DNA of 64,000 bases from a marine group bacterium Sva0996 bin134 (GTDB lineage Bacteria > Actinomycetota > Acidimicrobiia > Acidimicrobiales > Bin134): contig MPNQ01000003.1 in NCBI GenBank assembly GCA_002239105.1, positions 155,316-219,315 on the forward strand. Reading direction: 5' to 3'. The position numbers were made by a program, and so were the translations under genes. Shown one piece after another: positions 46,430-54,079 of the stretch. Within the stretch, counting starts at the first letter, position 1. Each line of letters opens with the position of its first letter. Under the pieces are notes generated by a model. The model was not told the origin of the DNA. It did not search any database and was given only the letters and a program-made list of their open reading frames with translations.

Positions 46430-48828
46430 TTGGTTGCCCCTATGTGGCTGCTTGCTATCCAGTCAGCACAGCGGACGACCATCTCGAGGAATGCCAACCG
46501 GAAGGGACCGAGGTCGGTACGGTCACGCAGCGCGAGAACGCGCCTCTCGTACCTGTCGTCGCCCGTCGGGATAGTGAGGTGGCTTGGCGGCATAGTTGAC
46601 ACTCCGAGGTTCACTTCGGGCAGTTCATCTTCGGGGGCAACCCCAAGCGTCGTGACAATCGCGCTGTCGATGCTGGACTCCTCAGGCGGCCGGCGGATCG
46701 ATAAGCGAATACGACCATGGTGGGATGCAACGAGGTAGATCACAAGATCAGTCTCGTGATGATCGCCCATAGCTGAAGCACCCTCACTCATTAGGGCCAA
46801 CGCCGATGCGAGCTCATGGCGGAAGAATCGTCGCTCGAAACGCAGAGCCTTGTGGCTTCCGGTTTTGGCGAACGGGCCGCTGTTCTCAAGACCGGCTAGT
46901 TGCTCTTCGTTGGCAGTGGCCAACGCTGCGTCCTGCCACACCGGTGATGCCTTTCCGATATCGTGGAGCCGCCCCGCAATGATGGCCGCTTTTTGCATTT
47001 CAGCGCTGAGGTCGCCAGGCCCAAAGCCTTCAAGGAGCATTTTGCACTCACGTTCAACATCAACAAGATGTTGGGCGAGTGGATACCAATCACTAGCGAG
47101 TGACGCGGGATCCTCGCCCACACCTACGTCATCGTCGGGTGAGAAGCCAGCGGCCGCGGATTGCGTTGTAGGTGCTTCAAGCACTGTTGTCTGTCCACTT
47201 CGCGTATTCCAGCCGATCTCCGAGTCGTAACCACCCAGTTCTGCGTTAAGCACGACCTCAATCCCGTCGTGCAAGTCACTGGCATAGCATCGCACCCATG
47301 GCTGTTCACGATCGCGTGACAGATGGTCGAGACGCCATGCGTGATGGTCCTTCAGCCATTTCTTGAGATCGGCGATTGGCACACCGCAGAGTTCGTCTCG
47401 GCGCGGGGATCGGCCCAACGGCTTCTTGTTGTTGGCAGCGATTTCACGCCAGGCCACTTGGACTGTTCGGTCATTGTTGTCGCGGACGAACCGGGCAACA
47501 TCGATGTCGTTGCCGCTGAGGTCAGGTGTGGTGTCGAATAAGTCGATCAAGTCTCTTCGGCGGATGACGGGAGTGATCCGTGCTGATGTGTGGACATCGA
47601 GGCCCTGGAGCCAAGTAGTCGTAACCATCTTTCCAGCAAGGGATCGAAGCTCTTCAGCGGACGCTTGCACATCGACTTCCTCGTAAGGCGGGTTCATGGG
47701 TGGTGTCGCCCACAGCAATCGCGCATCGTCTTGAGTGCCGTCTCGATTGCAACGGCCAGCGCGCTGCACAATCGATGGCCACGGAGCAGCCTCGGTGAAC
47801 AGCAATGCCGCAGAAAGGTCGATTCCAGCTTCGAGCACCTGGGTGCTAACGACAATCTTGCCTGCGGGCCCAGGTTGGGACAGGGCAGCTGTTGTGTGGG
47901 CCGCACGATCAGGAGGCCGGTAGCGGGAATGTAGAAGCACTACTTCAGCTTCAGGAGAAAGTTTGTTCAGCGAATTCCAAGTGGCGACAGAACGCTCGAC
48001 TGTGTTGAACACGGCAAGCGTCAGTGTGCCTGCCTCGTGGCGGGCAATGAGTTCTCGCGCGAGGTCTTGTTCGGGCTTTCGGCCAGACAGCTCTATCTCT
48101 TCGACAGTGCGGGTGGAATCGAGACGCCGACTGAGAGGGCCATGACGATCTTGGTCGCTGAGTTCGACGATGGATCCGATATCGGGTCGGTCCACTGTGC
48201 GTAGAAGGCGGTCGTCGACAGTGGCTGACATCCAGGTGCTTGCCGTTGGAAGCGCGGTACCGAATATGTCACGGAACGATTGAAGCTGACGGGTGTTCGG
48301 CGTAGCGACGTCCATCAGCTGGATCTCGTCAAACACCCAGTGCGTCCCATTGTTGAATCCGCCAAAGGACATTGGCCAGTTCCACCGGCTATCGGCATAG
48401 CCACGATTGAGGGCTCGGGACAAGAGCATGTCGATGGTGCCGATGAACACAGCGTCACGGTCGGGGTCCAGTCGCCAATCGTGATCACTCCAGCCAACAC
48501 CGCCCTGCACCATGTGAACGCCGACATCGCCATCCGAGCCAAGTTGGTGAAGCCATTGCTTGAAGCGATCAGAGGTTTGCTCTACAAGGGTTCGCATTGG
48601 TAACGCAATGACCAACCAATGAGGGGTGGAAACGCGAACTTCGGTGTCGGTATGAAATCGGCGACGATACAGCCACCCAAGCCCTACGGCTTCCGTCTTG
48701 CCACAGCCCGTTGGGATTCGCAGCAATTCTGGCAGACCCTCTTCAGCAACACGTCGTTGATAGTCATACGGTCTGAAGCCGGTCGCCTTCTCATACACCT
48801 GGTCAAGATTCATGTAGTCCCTTGCCAT
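46426..48828 (-). CDS. cas3: Cas3 helicase-nuclease with C-terminal HD domain
   Basis: This 800-residue protein has an N-terminal SF2 helicase with Walker A GCGKT (41-45), Walker B FDEIQ, the SAT-like MSATVDD motif, and QRAGRCNRDG (motif VI). The HD nuclease is C-terminal, with HD at about 622-623 (GRLHDIGKA) and later HELASALAL and SHHGRIR. The C-terminal HD placement is typical of I-G. It is the first gene of the operon. The ATG at 48828 or the ATG five codons later could serve as start. Confidence 0.95.
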   Translation of the reverse strand: MARDYMNLDQVYEKATGFRPYDYQRRVAEEGLPELLRIPTGCGKTEAVGLGWLYRRRFHTDTEVRVSTPHWLVIALPMRTLVEQTSDRFKQWLHQLGSDGDVGVHMVQGGVGWSDHDWRLDPDRDAVFIGTIDMLLSRALNRGYADSRWNWPMSFGGFNNGTHWVFDEIQLMDVATPNTRQLQSFRDIFGTALPTASTWMSATVDDRLLRTVDRPDIGSIVELSDQDRHGPLSRRLDSTRTVEEIELSGRKPEQDLARELIARHEAGTLTLAVFNTVERSVATWNSLNKLSPEAEVVLLHSRYRPPDRAAHTTAALSQPGPAGKIVVSTQVLEAGIDLSAALLFTEAAPWPSIVQRAGRCNRDGTQDDARLLWATPPMNPPYEEVDVQASAEELRSLAGKMVTTTWLQGLDVHTSARITPVIRRRDLIDLFDTTPDLSGNDIDVARFVRDNNDRTVQVAWREIAANNKKPLGRSPRRDELCGVPIADLKKWLKDHHAWRLDHLSRDREQPWVRCYASDLHDGIEVVLNAELGGYDSEIGWNTRSGQTTVLEAPTTQSAAAGFSPDDDVGVGEDPASLASDWYPLAQHLVDVERECKMLLEGFGPGDLSAEMQKAAIIAGRLHDIGKASPVWQDAALATANEEQLAGLENSGPFAKTGSHKALRFERRFFRHELASALALMSEGASAMGDHHETDLVIYLVASHHGRIRLSIRRPPEESSIDSAIVTTLGVAPEDELPEVNLGVSTMPPSHLTIPTGDDRYERRVLALRDRTDLGPFRLAFLEMVVRCADWIASSHIGATK

Positions 48829-49056
48829 GGCCGGCGATCAACTCTGAGTACCGATGGGGTCTGCATGTCCTCTTCTTCCATTGGCAACGGTGTCGGTGAC
48901 ATTAGCAAGAGGTGATGACAATATGGTCTTGATCATTGCTCAATGGCCACATAGCACCTGGTTGAAACGCCTTTGTCGCCTTCCTGGAGACACGCCGACT
49001 TCAATTTCTTCTGCAGGCACAGGTGCAGTGGAATCGCCTACTTATGGGGCTGTTCG
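48829..49056. other. Divergent intergenic region upstream of cas3
   Basis: The 228 bp lie between the divergent cas3 and McrA-head-like genes and are relatively AT-rich. They should hold the cas operon promoter. I see a TTGATCATTGCTCAA imperfect palindrome near 48930-48944 but no confident -35/-10 pair. Confidence 0.35.
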
Positions 49057-49353
49057 ATGAGGTGCAAGACTCAGCAAGTGAAGTGGACCGACGGGATCAC
49101 CTGCTCGGACATCCTCAAGGCAATAGCCGAATACGACAGGCTTGGTGCTGATGGGGTTGCGAGGCAGTGGGGATACCGGGCTGCGCGGCGGTACTGGCTG
49201 GTGTGGGAAGGGCAGCGCTATCCCTCGAAGGCGATCGTTGGGATCGCCGCCGAGGTGACCAGATGGGAACGCAAGCTGAATGGAGGGCTAAGCAGCCCAG
49301 CCTCTGCGGTTTGCGTGCTTCGCCGCCTCGGGTTTGAAGTGCGGGAATATTAG
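49057..49353 (+). CDS. Stand-alone McrA N-terminal head-like domain protein
   Basis: This 98-residue protein reads ILKAIAEYDRLGADGVARQWGY, ARRYWLVWEGQRYPSKAIVGIA. This closely follows the consensus of the N-terminal head domain of ScoMcrA-type restriction endonucleases (AIxEYDxLG, YxLVxxGRxYxSKAI). The sulfur-binding, SRA and HNH domains of such enzymes are absent. It is divergent from cas3 and begins the accessory zone. It may be a remnant or a free-standing nucleic-acid binding module. The ATG at 49057 is the most likely start, with a weak ribosome-binding site. Confidence 0.6.
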   Translation: MRCKTQQVKWTDGITCSDILKAIAEYDRLGADGVARQWGYRAARRYWLVWEGQRYPSKAIVGIAAEVTRWERKLNGGLSSPASAVCVLRRLGFEVREY

Positions 49354-49370
49354 TCGCAGCCTCTCCGGCG

Positions 49371-50231
49371 TTAGCTCTCCGTGTACTGCGGGCATAAGTC
49401 CAGCTTCAAGTTGCAGGTGTAGTTGGCATCGTCTTTGGCTCGCGTCGGCTTCGCCTGACAGTTTTCGGCCGCGCAGCCGCGCAGTGCCCTGATCGCTCTG
49501 AGGAATCCCAGCACCGGGAAGTGGAATTCCTGGGTGCCCCCGTCATAGGTGTCTGTGATCGTCACCTTGAACTCACAGCCGCTGTCGTGGGGGAACTCGG
49601 GGACGGACAGGAGCCACTGGTTCCAAAGGTGGGGCCACTTGTGCAACTCAGCCCATGCGTACCCAAAAGCATGTGCGCCGACATTCAAATACCGCTCGAA
49701 CTCGTGTTCATCGGCTTCGTCTACGGAAGTCAGCCTGGAACTCCAGAAAGTGTGCTCGATTTCGAACCCGAGGTCATTGGCCATCGGTGTTCGCCTGTCG
49801 CGCTGGACCAGTGCTAGGGACACCTTAGGCTCGTCGCCTTCTAACACGATGGCGCCGTGTTCAGAGATCACCAAGAGGCGACGCGGGGCCCAGCCGTCCC
49901 CGGCCTGCCATAGTTCGACACCGAACCGGCAGGATGGGTTCTCCTCCGAGGACGACTTGGAAACTACGACGCGGGCGGGCGGTCCACTGCCGACGATCTC
50001 CGTCTCCCATCCTCTTAGCCACCACTCGTGGACGAGGTTGGCGGCAATCGCTGCACCTCCCCGCCTCAGGCCCTGGCCTTCCCCGTCATCGGGCTCGTCG
50101 TCGCTGTGGGCCAGTTCCGGACTTCGCGGCCCTGCTATGCCCCACGCCACTGCGCCCAAGCTAGGACTGTGGGCAGCTCCCGGGCCGTCGCCGTCGTCGT
50201 GTTCTGGTTCTACGGGCGGCAGTGAGGGCAT
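49371..50231 (-). CDS. Hypothetical protein (286 aa)
   Basis: This protein is not recognised. It has an acidic, Pro/Gly-rich N-terminus of about 60 residues, then a globular part with many Trp (LVHEWWLRGWETEIVG, WAELHKWPHLWNQWLLSVPEF). The end is Cys-containing (CAAENCQAKPTRAKDD, CNLKLDLCPQ), with four or five cysteines that could bind metal. It has no signal peptide. It converges with the McrA-head-like gene (18 bp apart). The start is uncertain; the poorly conserved N-terminus may be shorter. Confidence 0.5.
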   Translation of the reverse strand: MPSLPPVEPEHDDGDGPGAAHSPSLGAVAWGIAGPRSPELAHSDDEPDDGEGQGLRRGGAAIAANLVHEWWLRGWETEIVGSGPPARVVVSKSSSEENPSCRFGVELWQAGDGWAPRRLLVISEHGAIVLEGDEPKVSLALVQRDRRTPMANDLGFEIEHTFWSSRLTSVDEADEHEFERYLNVGAHAFGYAWAELHKWPHLWNQWLLSVPEFPHDSGCEFKVTITDTYDGGTQEFHFPVLGFLRAIRALRGCAAENCQAKPTRAKDDANYTCNLKLDLCPQYTES

Positions 50232-50337
50232 GGGGCGTGGCTCCTCGCAGAGGCAGCGTTCTGCCGTCGGAGACTACTCGCGCAAAGCGCTGGTACGGAG
50301 ACCCATGCGCCACTGACCTGCCGCGTAGTGGGAACTG

Positions 50338-50347
50338 GGTATATACC
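50338..50347. promoter_or_regulatory. Palindrome GGTATATACC, candidate VapB operator
   Basis: This is a perfect 10-bp palindrome, 24 bp before the likely vapB start at 50371. A related half-site, GGATATACT, follows at about 50361. VapBC complexes usually repress their own promoter at such sites, and the AT core may also be the -10 region. Confidence 0.5.
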
Positions 50348-50370
50348 AGATGGACAAAGTGGATATACTC

Positions 50371-50583
50371 ATGTCCGTGACGAAACGCCTGGTCGATATC
50401 GACGACGCGCTGCTTGAGCGGGCCCGCGAGGTCACCGGGGCCACAACCATGAAGGAAACGGTGAACTCGGCCTTGCTGCATACCGTCGAAGCCGACCTGA
50501 GGCTGCGGCACGCCCAAAGGCTCGCCAATCTTGACGGCACAGACCTCGCCGACGACGAGATCATGGCCGCCGCGTGGCGCTGA
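50371..50583 (+). CDS. vapB: VapB-family antitoxin
   Basis: This 70-residue protein starts MSVTKRLVDIDDALLERAREVTG, the ribbon-helix-helix/VapB pattern of type II antitoxins, with TMKETVNSALL as the second helix and a C-terminal toxin-binding tail (DEIMAAAWR). A start seven codons upstream (50350) is possible. It overlaps the toxin gene by ten bases. It is expected to neutralise the PIN RNase and to repress the operon. Confidence 0.85.
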   Translation: MSVTKRLVDIDDALLERAREVTGATTMKETVNSALLHTVEADLRLRHAQRLANLDGTDLADDEIMAAAWR

Positions 50584-50990
50584 CCCCCCACTACCTCGCA
50601 GACAAGAGCGCTCTCTCGCGCATGAACACCCCCGAAATCGCCCAGCGGCTCGGCCCGCTGCTGATCGACGGACACGTGGCGACCTGCCCGATCATCGACC
50701 TCGAAGTGCTCTACAGCGCCCGCTCCTTTGCCGACTACGAGCAGATACTCGACGAAAGGCGCGCCCTGCCCTCATATCCGATCACCGAAACGGTCACCGA
50801 CCGAGCAATCGAAGTCCAGCACGGACTAGCCCGGCGGGGCCAGCACCGGGTTTCCCTCCCGGACCTGCTGATCGCCGCGATTGCCGAGATCAACGACCTG
50901 ACCGTCATCCACTACGACTCCGACTTCGACCGGATCGCCGGGCACACCGGCCAGCCGGTGGAATGGGTCGCCCCCCGAGGCTCGCTCTGA
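50574..50990 (+). CDS. vapC: VapC-family PIN-domain toxin
   Basis: This 138-residue PIN ribonuclease starts with GTG. The acidic active site is seen as LADKSAL (first Asp), IDLEVLY (Glu), LPDLLIAAIAE (Asp) and HYDSDFDRIA (last Asp). The gene directly follows and overlaps vapB. VapC toxins cleave tRNA or rRNA when the antitoxin is degraded. Confidence 0.9.
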   Translation: MALTPHYLADKSALSRMNTPEIAQRLGPLLIDGHVATCPIIDLEVLYSARSFADYEQILDERRALPSYPITETVTDRAIEVQHGLARRGQHRVSLPDLLIAAIAEINDLTVIHYDSDFDRIAGHTGQPVEWVAPRGSL

Positions 50991-51040
50991 TCGCGCCGCA
51001 CGGGAAAATCGTTTGCGGCGATTCCCACTACACCGGGGGT

Positions 51041-51913
51041 TCAGTCGGCAGGAGGGAGAGGGTTGGGGGAATCGGGGGGTTGGAGCCAGGACTCCAAGTA
51101 GCAGCGGAGGTCTTGGAGTTGCTCGCCGTTGAGCTCGGCGATGATGGTGTCGCCATCCACCTCGTCGGTGCTGATATGCATACTCAGGGCTTTCCTGCGG
51201 TCGAATAAGGCCGACAACGATCCCCGGCGGAGCGAGAAGTGGCACCCTCCCGGCAGGTCGCCCCCGGCAAGGCGCGCCACCCCGGCGAACGTCTCCAACG
51301 GCACCTTCACCGTCTCGACCTGCTCCCGTTCTTCGGTCACCGTCTCGGTGGCTGTGATCACCGCCTGGTCTCCGTCGGGCTTCACGCTGAGGCACTGGGG
51401 TCGCCAATAGCTCAGTTCCGCCTCGTAGGCGTCGCCAACCAGCCCTTCACCCGACGACAGGGCTGGGGCCAACCCGCCTTGTTCGTCCAAGAACGCCACC
51501 AACCCGGCCAAGGCCTCGGCGGGCGCATCGGCCCAGACGTCCTCATCCTGGTTGTAGTCGCGCACCCGGAACCGGCAACTGCTGGGGTGACCTTCGACCC
51601 CGACAGTGCCGCCCACGGCGCGCACCGTGGCACTCACCGACGAAATCGGCAAGCTGGCGACGTATACCGCCCGCCGCAGATCGGGGGCGTACACCTCCAC
51701 GGCGGCCGACTCACCCCTCCGGCTAACCAGCACCGAAACCGTCTGGTCGTTGCGGGGTTCCACCCGCACCTTGTCATCAGCGAACGACAGGCTGCTGGAC
51801 ATCTCGTAGGCGTCAGCGACGTCGCTTTCGGCGGGCGCGCCCGGCGAACCGGTGTCGCCCCCCGACCCACTGCCCAGATCGCCGCCGGACTTCTTACGCC
51901 GAAACAGCGGCAC
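51041..51913 (-). CDS. Hypothetical protein (290 aa)
   Basis: This protein is not recognised. It has a basic start (MPLFRRKKSGG), a low-complexity Gly/Ser/Pro linker to about residue 35, and then two beta-rich parts that look like internal repeats. Each of these ends in a short acidic helix with L-x-x-Y/F-L (ALAGLVAFLDEQ and QLQDLRCYLESWLQ). It is probably cytoplasmic. It lies between VapBC and HipBA without shared transcription evidence. Confidence 0.5.
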   Translation of the reverse strand: MPLFRRKKSGGDLGSGSGGDTGSPGAPAESDVADAYEMSSSLSFADDKVRVEPRNDQTVSVLVSRRGESAAVEVYAPDLRRAVYVASLPISSVSATVRAVGGTVGVEGHPSSCRFRVRDYNQDEDVWADAPAEALAGLVAFLDEQGGLAPALSSGEGLVGDAYEAELSYWRPQCLSVKPDGDQAVITATETVTEEREQVETVKVPLETFAGVARLAGGDLPGGCHFSLRRGSLSALFDRRKALSMHISTDEVDGDTIIAELNGEQLQDLRCYLESWLQPPDSPNPLPPAD

Positions 51914-52149
51914 AGGACATCTCCTCCTTAGAACGCGCGCGGATAGGTGACCATCCAGCGGTCGTTGTGTTGTCCCGGCTTTGGTGTCGGGAAGTTACAA
52001 CTGCAACGACTCGGTGGAGGTAGGTGCCATTATGCGCGCGTTTGACCGTGAGGTGGTTGATGCTGTGAGTCACCATTGCCGGGGCCAGCAGCCGGACTGA
52101 CCTTCAAGTCCCTCGTTCAGCGCTCCAGCTCGGCTGCCTTGACGGCTTT
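51914..52149. other. Intergenic region between the hypothetical gene and hipA
   Basis: These 236 bp contain no credible ORF. Transcription from the right (hipA) ends here, and the promoter for the leftward hypothetical gene should be here. No clear elements are visible. Confidence 0.35.
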
Positions 52150-53640
52150 TCAGCGCTTGTCGTAAGTGTGGGGGCCTCGGTGCCCTACAGGGCGATTGCA
52201 TCTCCGCCGTGTCCGCCTTCCGATGTGGGGGCACCTGGTGGACTTTCGCCCTGCGGGGAGTTCTGGGCCGGCACCGGGGGCAGGCGGATCGACTGCTCGG
52301 ACGGCTTCGGCTATGGGATCTGCTGGCGACTCGGCGGCACGCGGGGACTGCCACCCCGACTGCCTCCCCCACCCGTGAGCGGGCCTGGGCTCGGCAAGCG
52401 CGGCGAGGGCGGCAACGCGGGGGGTATCCGCGTACTGGGGCGCCAGGCCGCTGATGGCCTCAGCGAGCGCTTCGGGGAGTCGTCTGGAAAGGTAGACGGC
52501 CCGATTCAGCGCCCCATCCGGGTCGAGCCCGATCTCGGCGGCGCACTCCCGCCACGGACCGGGGATGTCCGCTTCCGAGACCGACCAAGCAGTGCCGACC
52601 TGCATGGCCAGAGAGATTCCGCCCTCCCCCACCTCGGGCGGTATCCAGGGCGCTTTCGAGCACACGTCATACAGGGGGGCAAGGGCCACTTCGCCCCCTT
52701 CGCTGAGAAGGAGGCTGTAGTTCTTGGCGTGAGCGTCGTCGGCGGCCAGCAACCAGTTGCAGACCAGTGCGTCGTAGAAGCGTTGCGCGTCCCGCACCGT
52801 CCCGACACGGGCGAGAAGCCCGGCTATGTCGAACGCTGACGGCCCGCCGTTGCGCTGGAACTTGAAGCGGGACGGAAAGCCGAGAGCCTGGCAAAGATCC
52901 TCCTGGTGGATGCGCCTAGCAGCGCCGCCAGGCCCCACACTTCTGTCATACCGCTCCACGGCGATGGCTCGCTGATTGCCTGCGGCGACTATCTCTGTGC
53001 GGGCGGCGGCGATTCCGGCCCGCCGCAGGGCATCCATGCAGACATGTTCCACGAGGTCGGTGTCGGGGTAGCCGGGCAGGGCCACTTTCAAGATGTGAGT
53101 GGACGGCATCCCGCCATCAGGCGCGGCCCAACCCCCGTCGGGCGTCTTGCACAACACGGTCTTCGCCTGAGCGCCTGCGAGGCTGAACGGGGCCATCGGA
53201 CCTGATGCGGCCGGCGGCGGCATCCCCCGAAAGAGCCGTTCCAGGCGGCTCTCCACCTCGTGTTCGGCCAACGGAGCCATGGTCGGCGTGCGAGATGCCA
53301 TCTCGTCCAAGCGCTCGCTGGCGCAGAACTGGACCGCCCCGGCGCAGTCCCATCCAATCGGAGTGGCCAGCAGGCCCATCGGATCATCGGATGCTGCCCC
53401 GTACTGTGTCGCCCAGAACTCTCGCGCCTCGACGCGGGCAGGGAGCAGCCCGTCCATCCAGTCTGCGATGTCGCGTTCTCCGCCTTCGACAGGGATCGAC
53501 AACGACAGCGGGACAGCCGCGCGGTCAGCCGCGTAGCCGGGGTCGTAGGAGAACCAGCAGGCGCCCTCGCGGCCGGCCCTCACCATGCCGGCGAGCCGCC
53601 CGCCCAAAAGCACTGCGAGGCTGCCGTCGGGAGATGTCAC
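52150..53640 (-). CDS. hipA: HipA-family serine/threonine kinase toxin with zinc-knuckle-like tail
   Basis: This protein has about 496 residues and a GTG start at 53640 that overlaps the hipB stop. The P-loop FSLAGAQAKTVL contains a Ser in the position autophosphorylated in HipA, followed by HILKVALPGYPD, the catalytic ADDAHAKNYSLL and the metal-binding YDVCS. HipA kinases phosphorylate aminoacyl-tRNA synthetases and induce dormancy. The C-terminus carries an unusual Pro/Ala-rich linker and a C-x10-C-x5-H-x3-H motif (residues about 470-492), which resembles a small zinc-binding module. Confidence 0.88.
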   Translation of the reverse strand: MTSPDGSLAVLLGGRLAGMVRAGREGACWFSYDPGYAADRAAVPLSLSIPVEGGERDIADWMDGLLPARVEAREFWATQYGAASDDPMGLLATPIGWDCAGAVQFCASERLDEMASRTPTMAPLAEHEVESRLERLFRGMPPPAASGPMAPFSLAGAQAKTVLCKTPDGGWAAPDGGMPSTHILKVALPGYPDTDLVEHVCMDALRRAGIAAARTEIVAAGNQRAIAVERYDRSVGPGGAARRIHQEDLCQALGFPSRFKFQRNGGPSAFDIAGLLARVGTVRDAQRFYDALVCNWLLAADDAHAKNYSLLLSEGGEVALAPLYDVCSKAPWIPPEVGEGGISLAMQVGTAWSVSEADIPGPWRECAAEIGLDPDGALNRAVYLSRRLPEALAEAISGLAPQYADTPRVAALAALAEPRPAHGWGRQSGWQSPRAAESPADPIAEAVRAVDPPAPGAGPELPAGRKSTRCPHIGRRTRRRCNRPVGHRGPHTYDKR

Positions 53641-53918
53641 GGACCTGCGAACGACTCTGCGTAGGCAGCGAGGTCGCCTGTCGGCGGGGCGGGACACAGG
53701 TCTATCTCATAGCCAAGCGCGGAGAGCACTGCGAGCACGGTTGCGACGCTGGTGCCCCCCTTGCCCTCCGACTCGATCTCGCTGATGCGGCCGCGCGGCG
53801 CCCCGGCAGCCGCGGCAAGCTCGGCCTGGGTCATTTTCTGGCTGCGACGCAACTCGCGGACAGCCTGGCCGAGCCGTTCAGTGTCGGCGATCCTCGTGAT
53901 CCGCCCCTCATAATCCAT
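53637..53918 (-). CDS. hipB: HipB-family XRE antitoxin
   Basis: This 93-residue HTH protein contains LGQAVRELRRSQKMTQAELA, APRGRISEIE and GTSVATVLAVLSALGYEIDL, the XRE/HipB pattern. The ATG at 53918 is chosen, with an AAGGGAG about 13 bases upstream; the longer open frame to 53999 covers the operator region. It binds HipA and represses the operon. Confidence 0.88.
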   Translation of the reverse strand: MDYEGRITRIADTERLGQAVRELRRSQKMTQAELAAAAGAPRGRISEIESEGKGGTSVATVLAVLSALGYEIDLCPAPPTGDLAAYAESFAGP

Positions 53919-53941
53919 ACCAACAGCATAACTCCCTTGCG

Positions 53942-53951
53942 CGATATATCG
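53942..53951. promoter_or_regulatory. Palindrome CGATATATCG, HipB operator 1
   Basis: This is a perfect 10-bp palindrome 24 bp upstream of the hipB start. Together with the palindrome at 53961-53970 it forms a pair 19 bp apart centre to centre, nearly two helical turns, as expected for cooperative HipB dimers. Confidence 0.6.
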
Positions 53952-53960
53952 TACAAGAAA

Positions 53961-53970
53961 GCTATATAGC
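53961..53970. promoter_or_regulatory. Palindrome GCTATATAGC, HipB operator 2
   Basis: This second perfect 10-bp palindrome has the same TATATA-type core as operator 1. Both overlap the only AT-rich stretch upstream of hipB, which probably holds the promoter. Confidence 0.6.
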
Positions 53971-54079
53971 GAATCTTGAGAGGCTCGCCCGCCGGACAAG
54001 CGCCCACTTCAATGAATGATGGTGGCGAGGTGCAGGGCGGCGCTTCGGGCTACGGCCCCGCCGCGGGGGGCGTTCTGTT

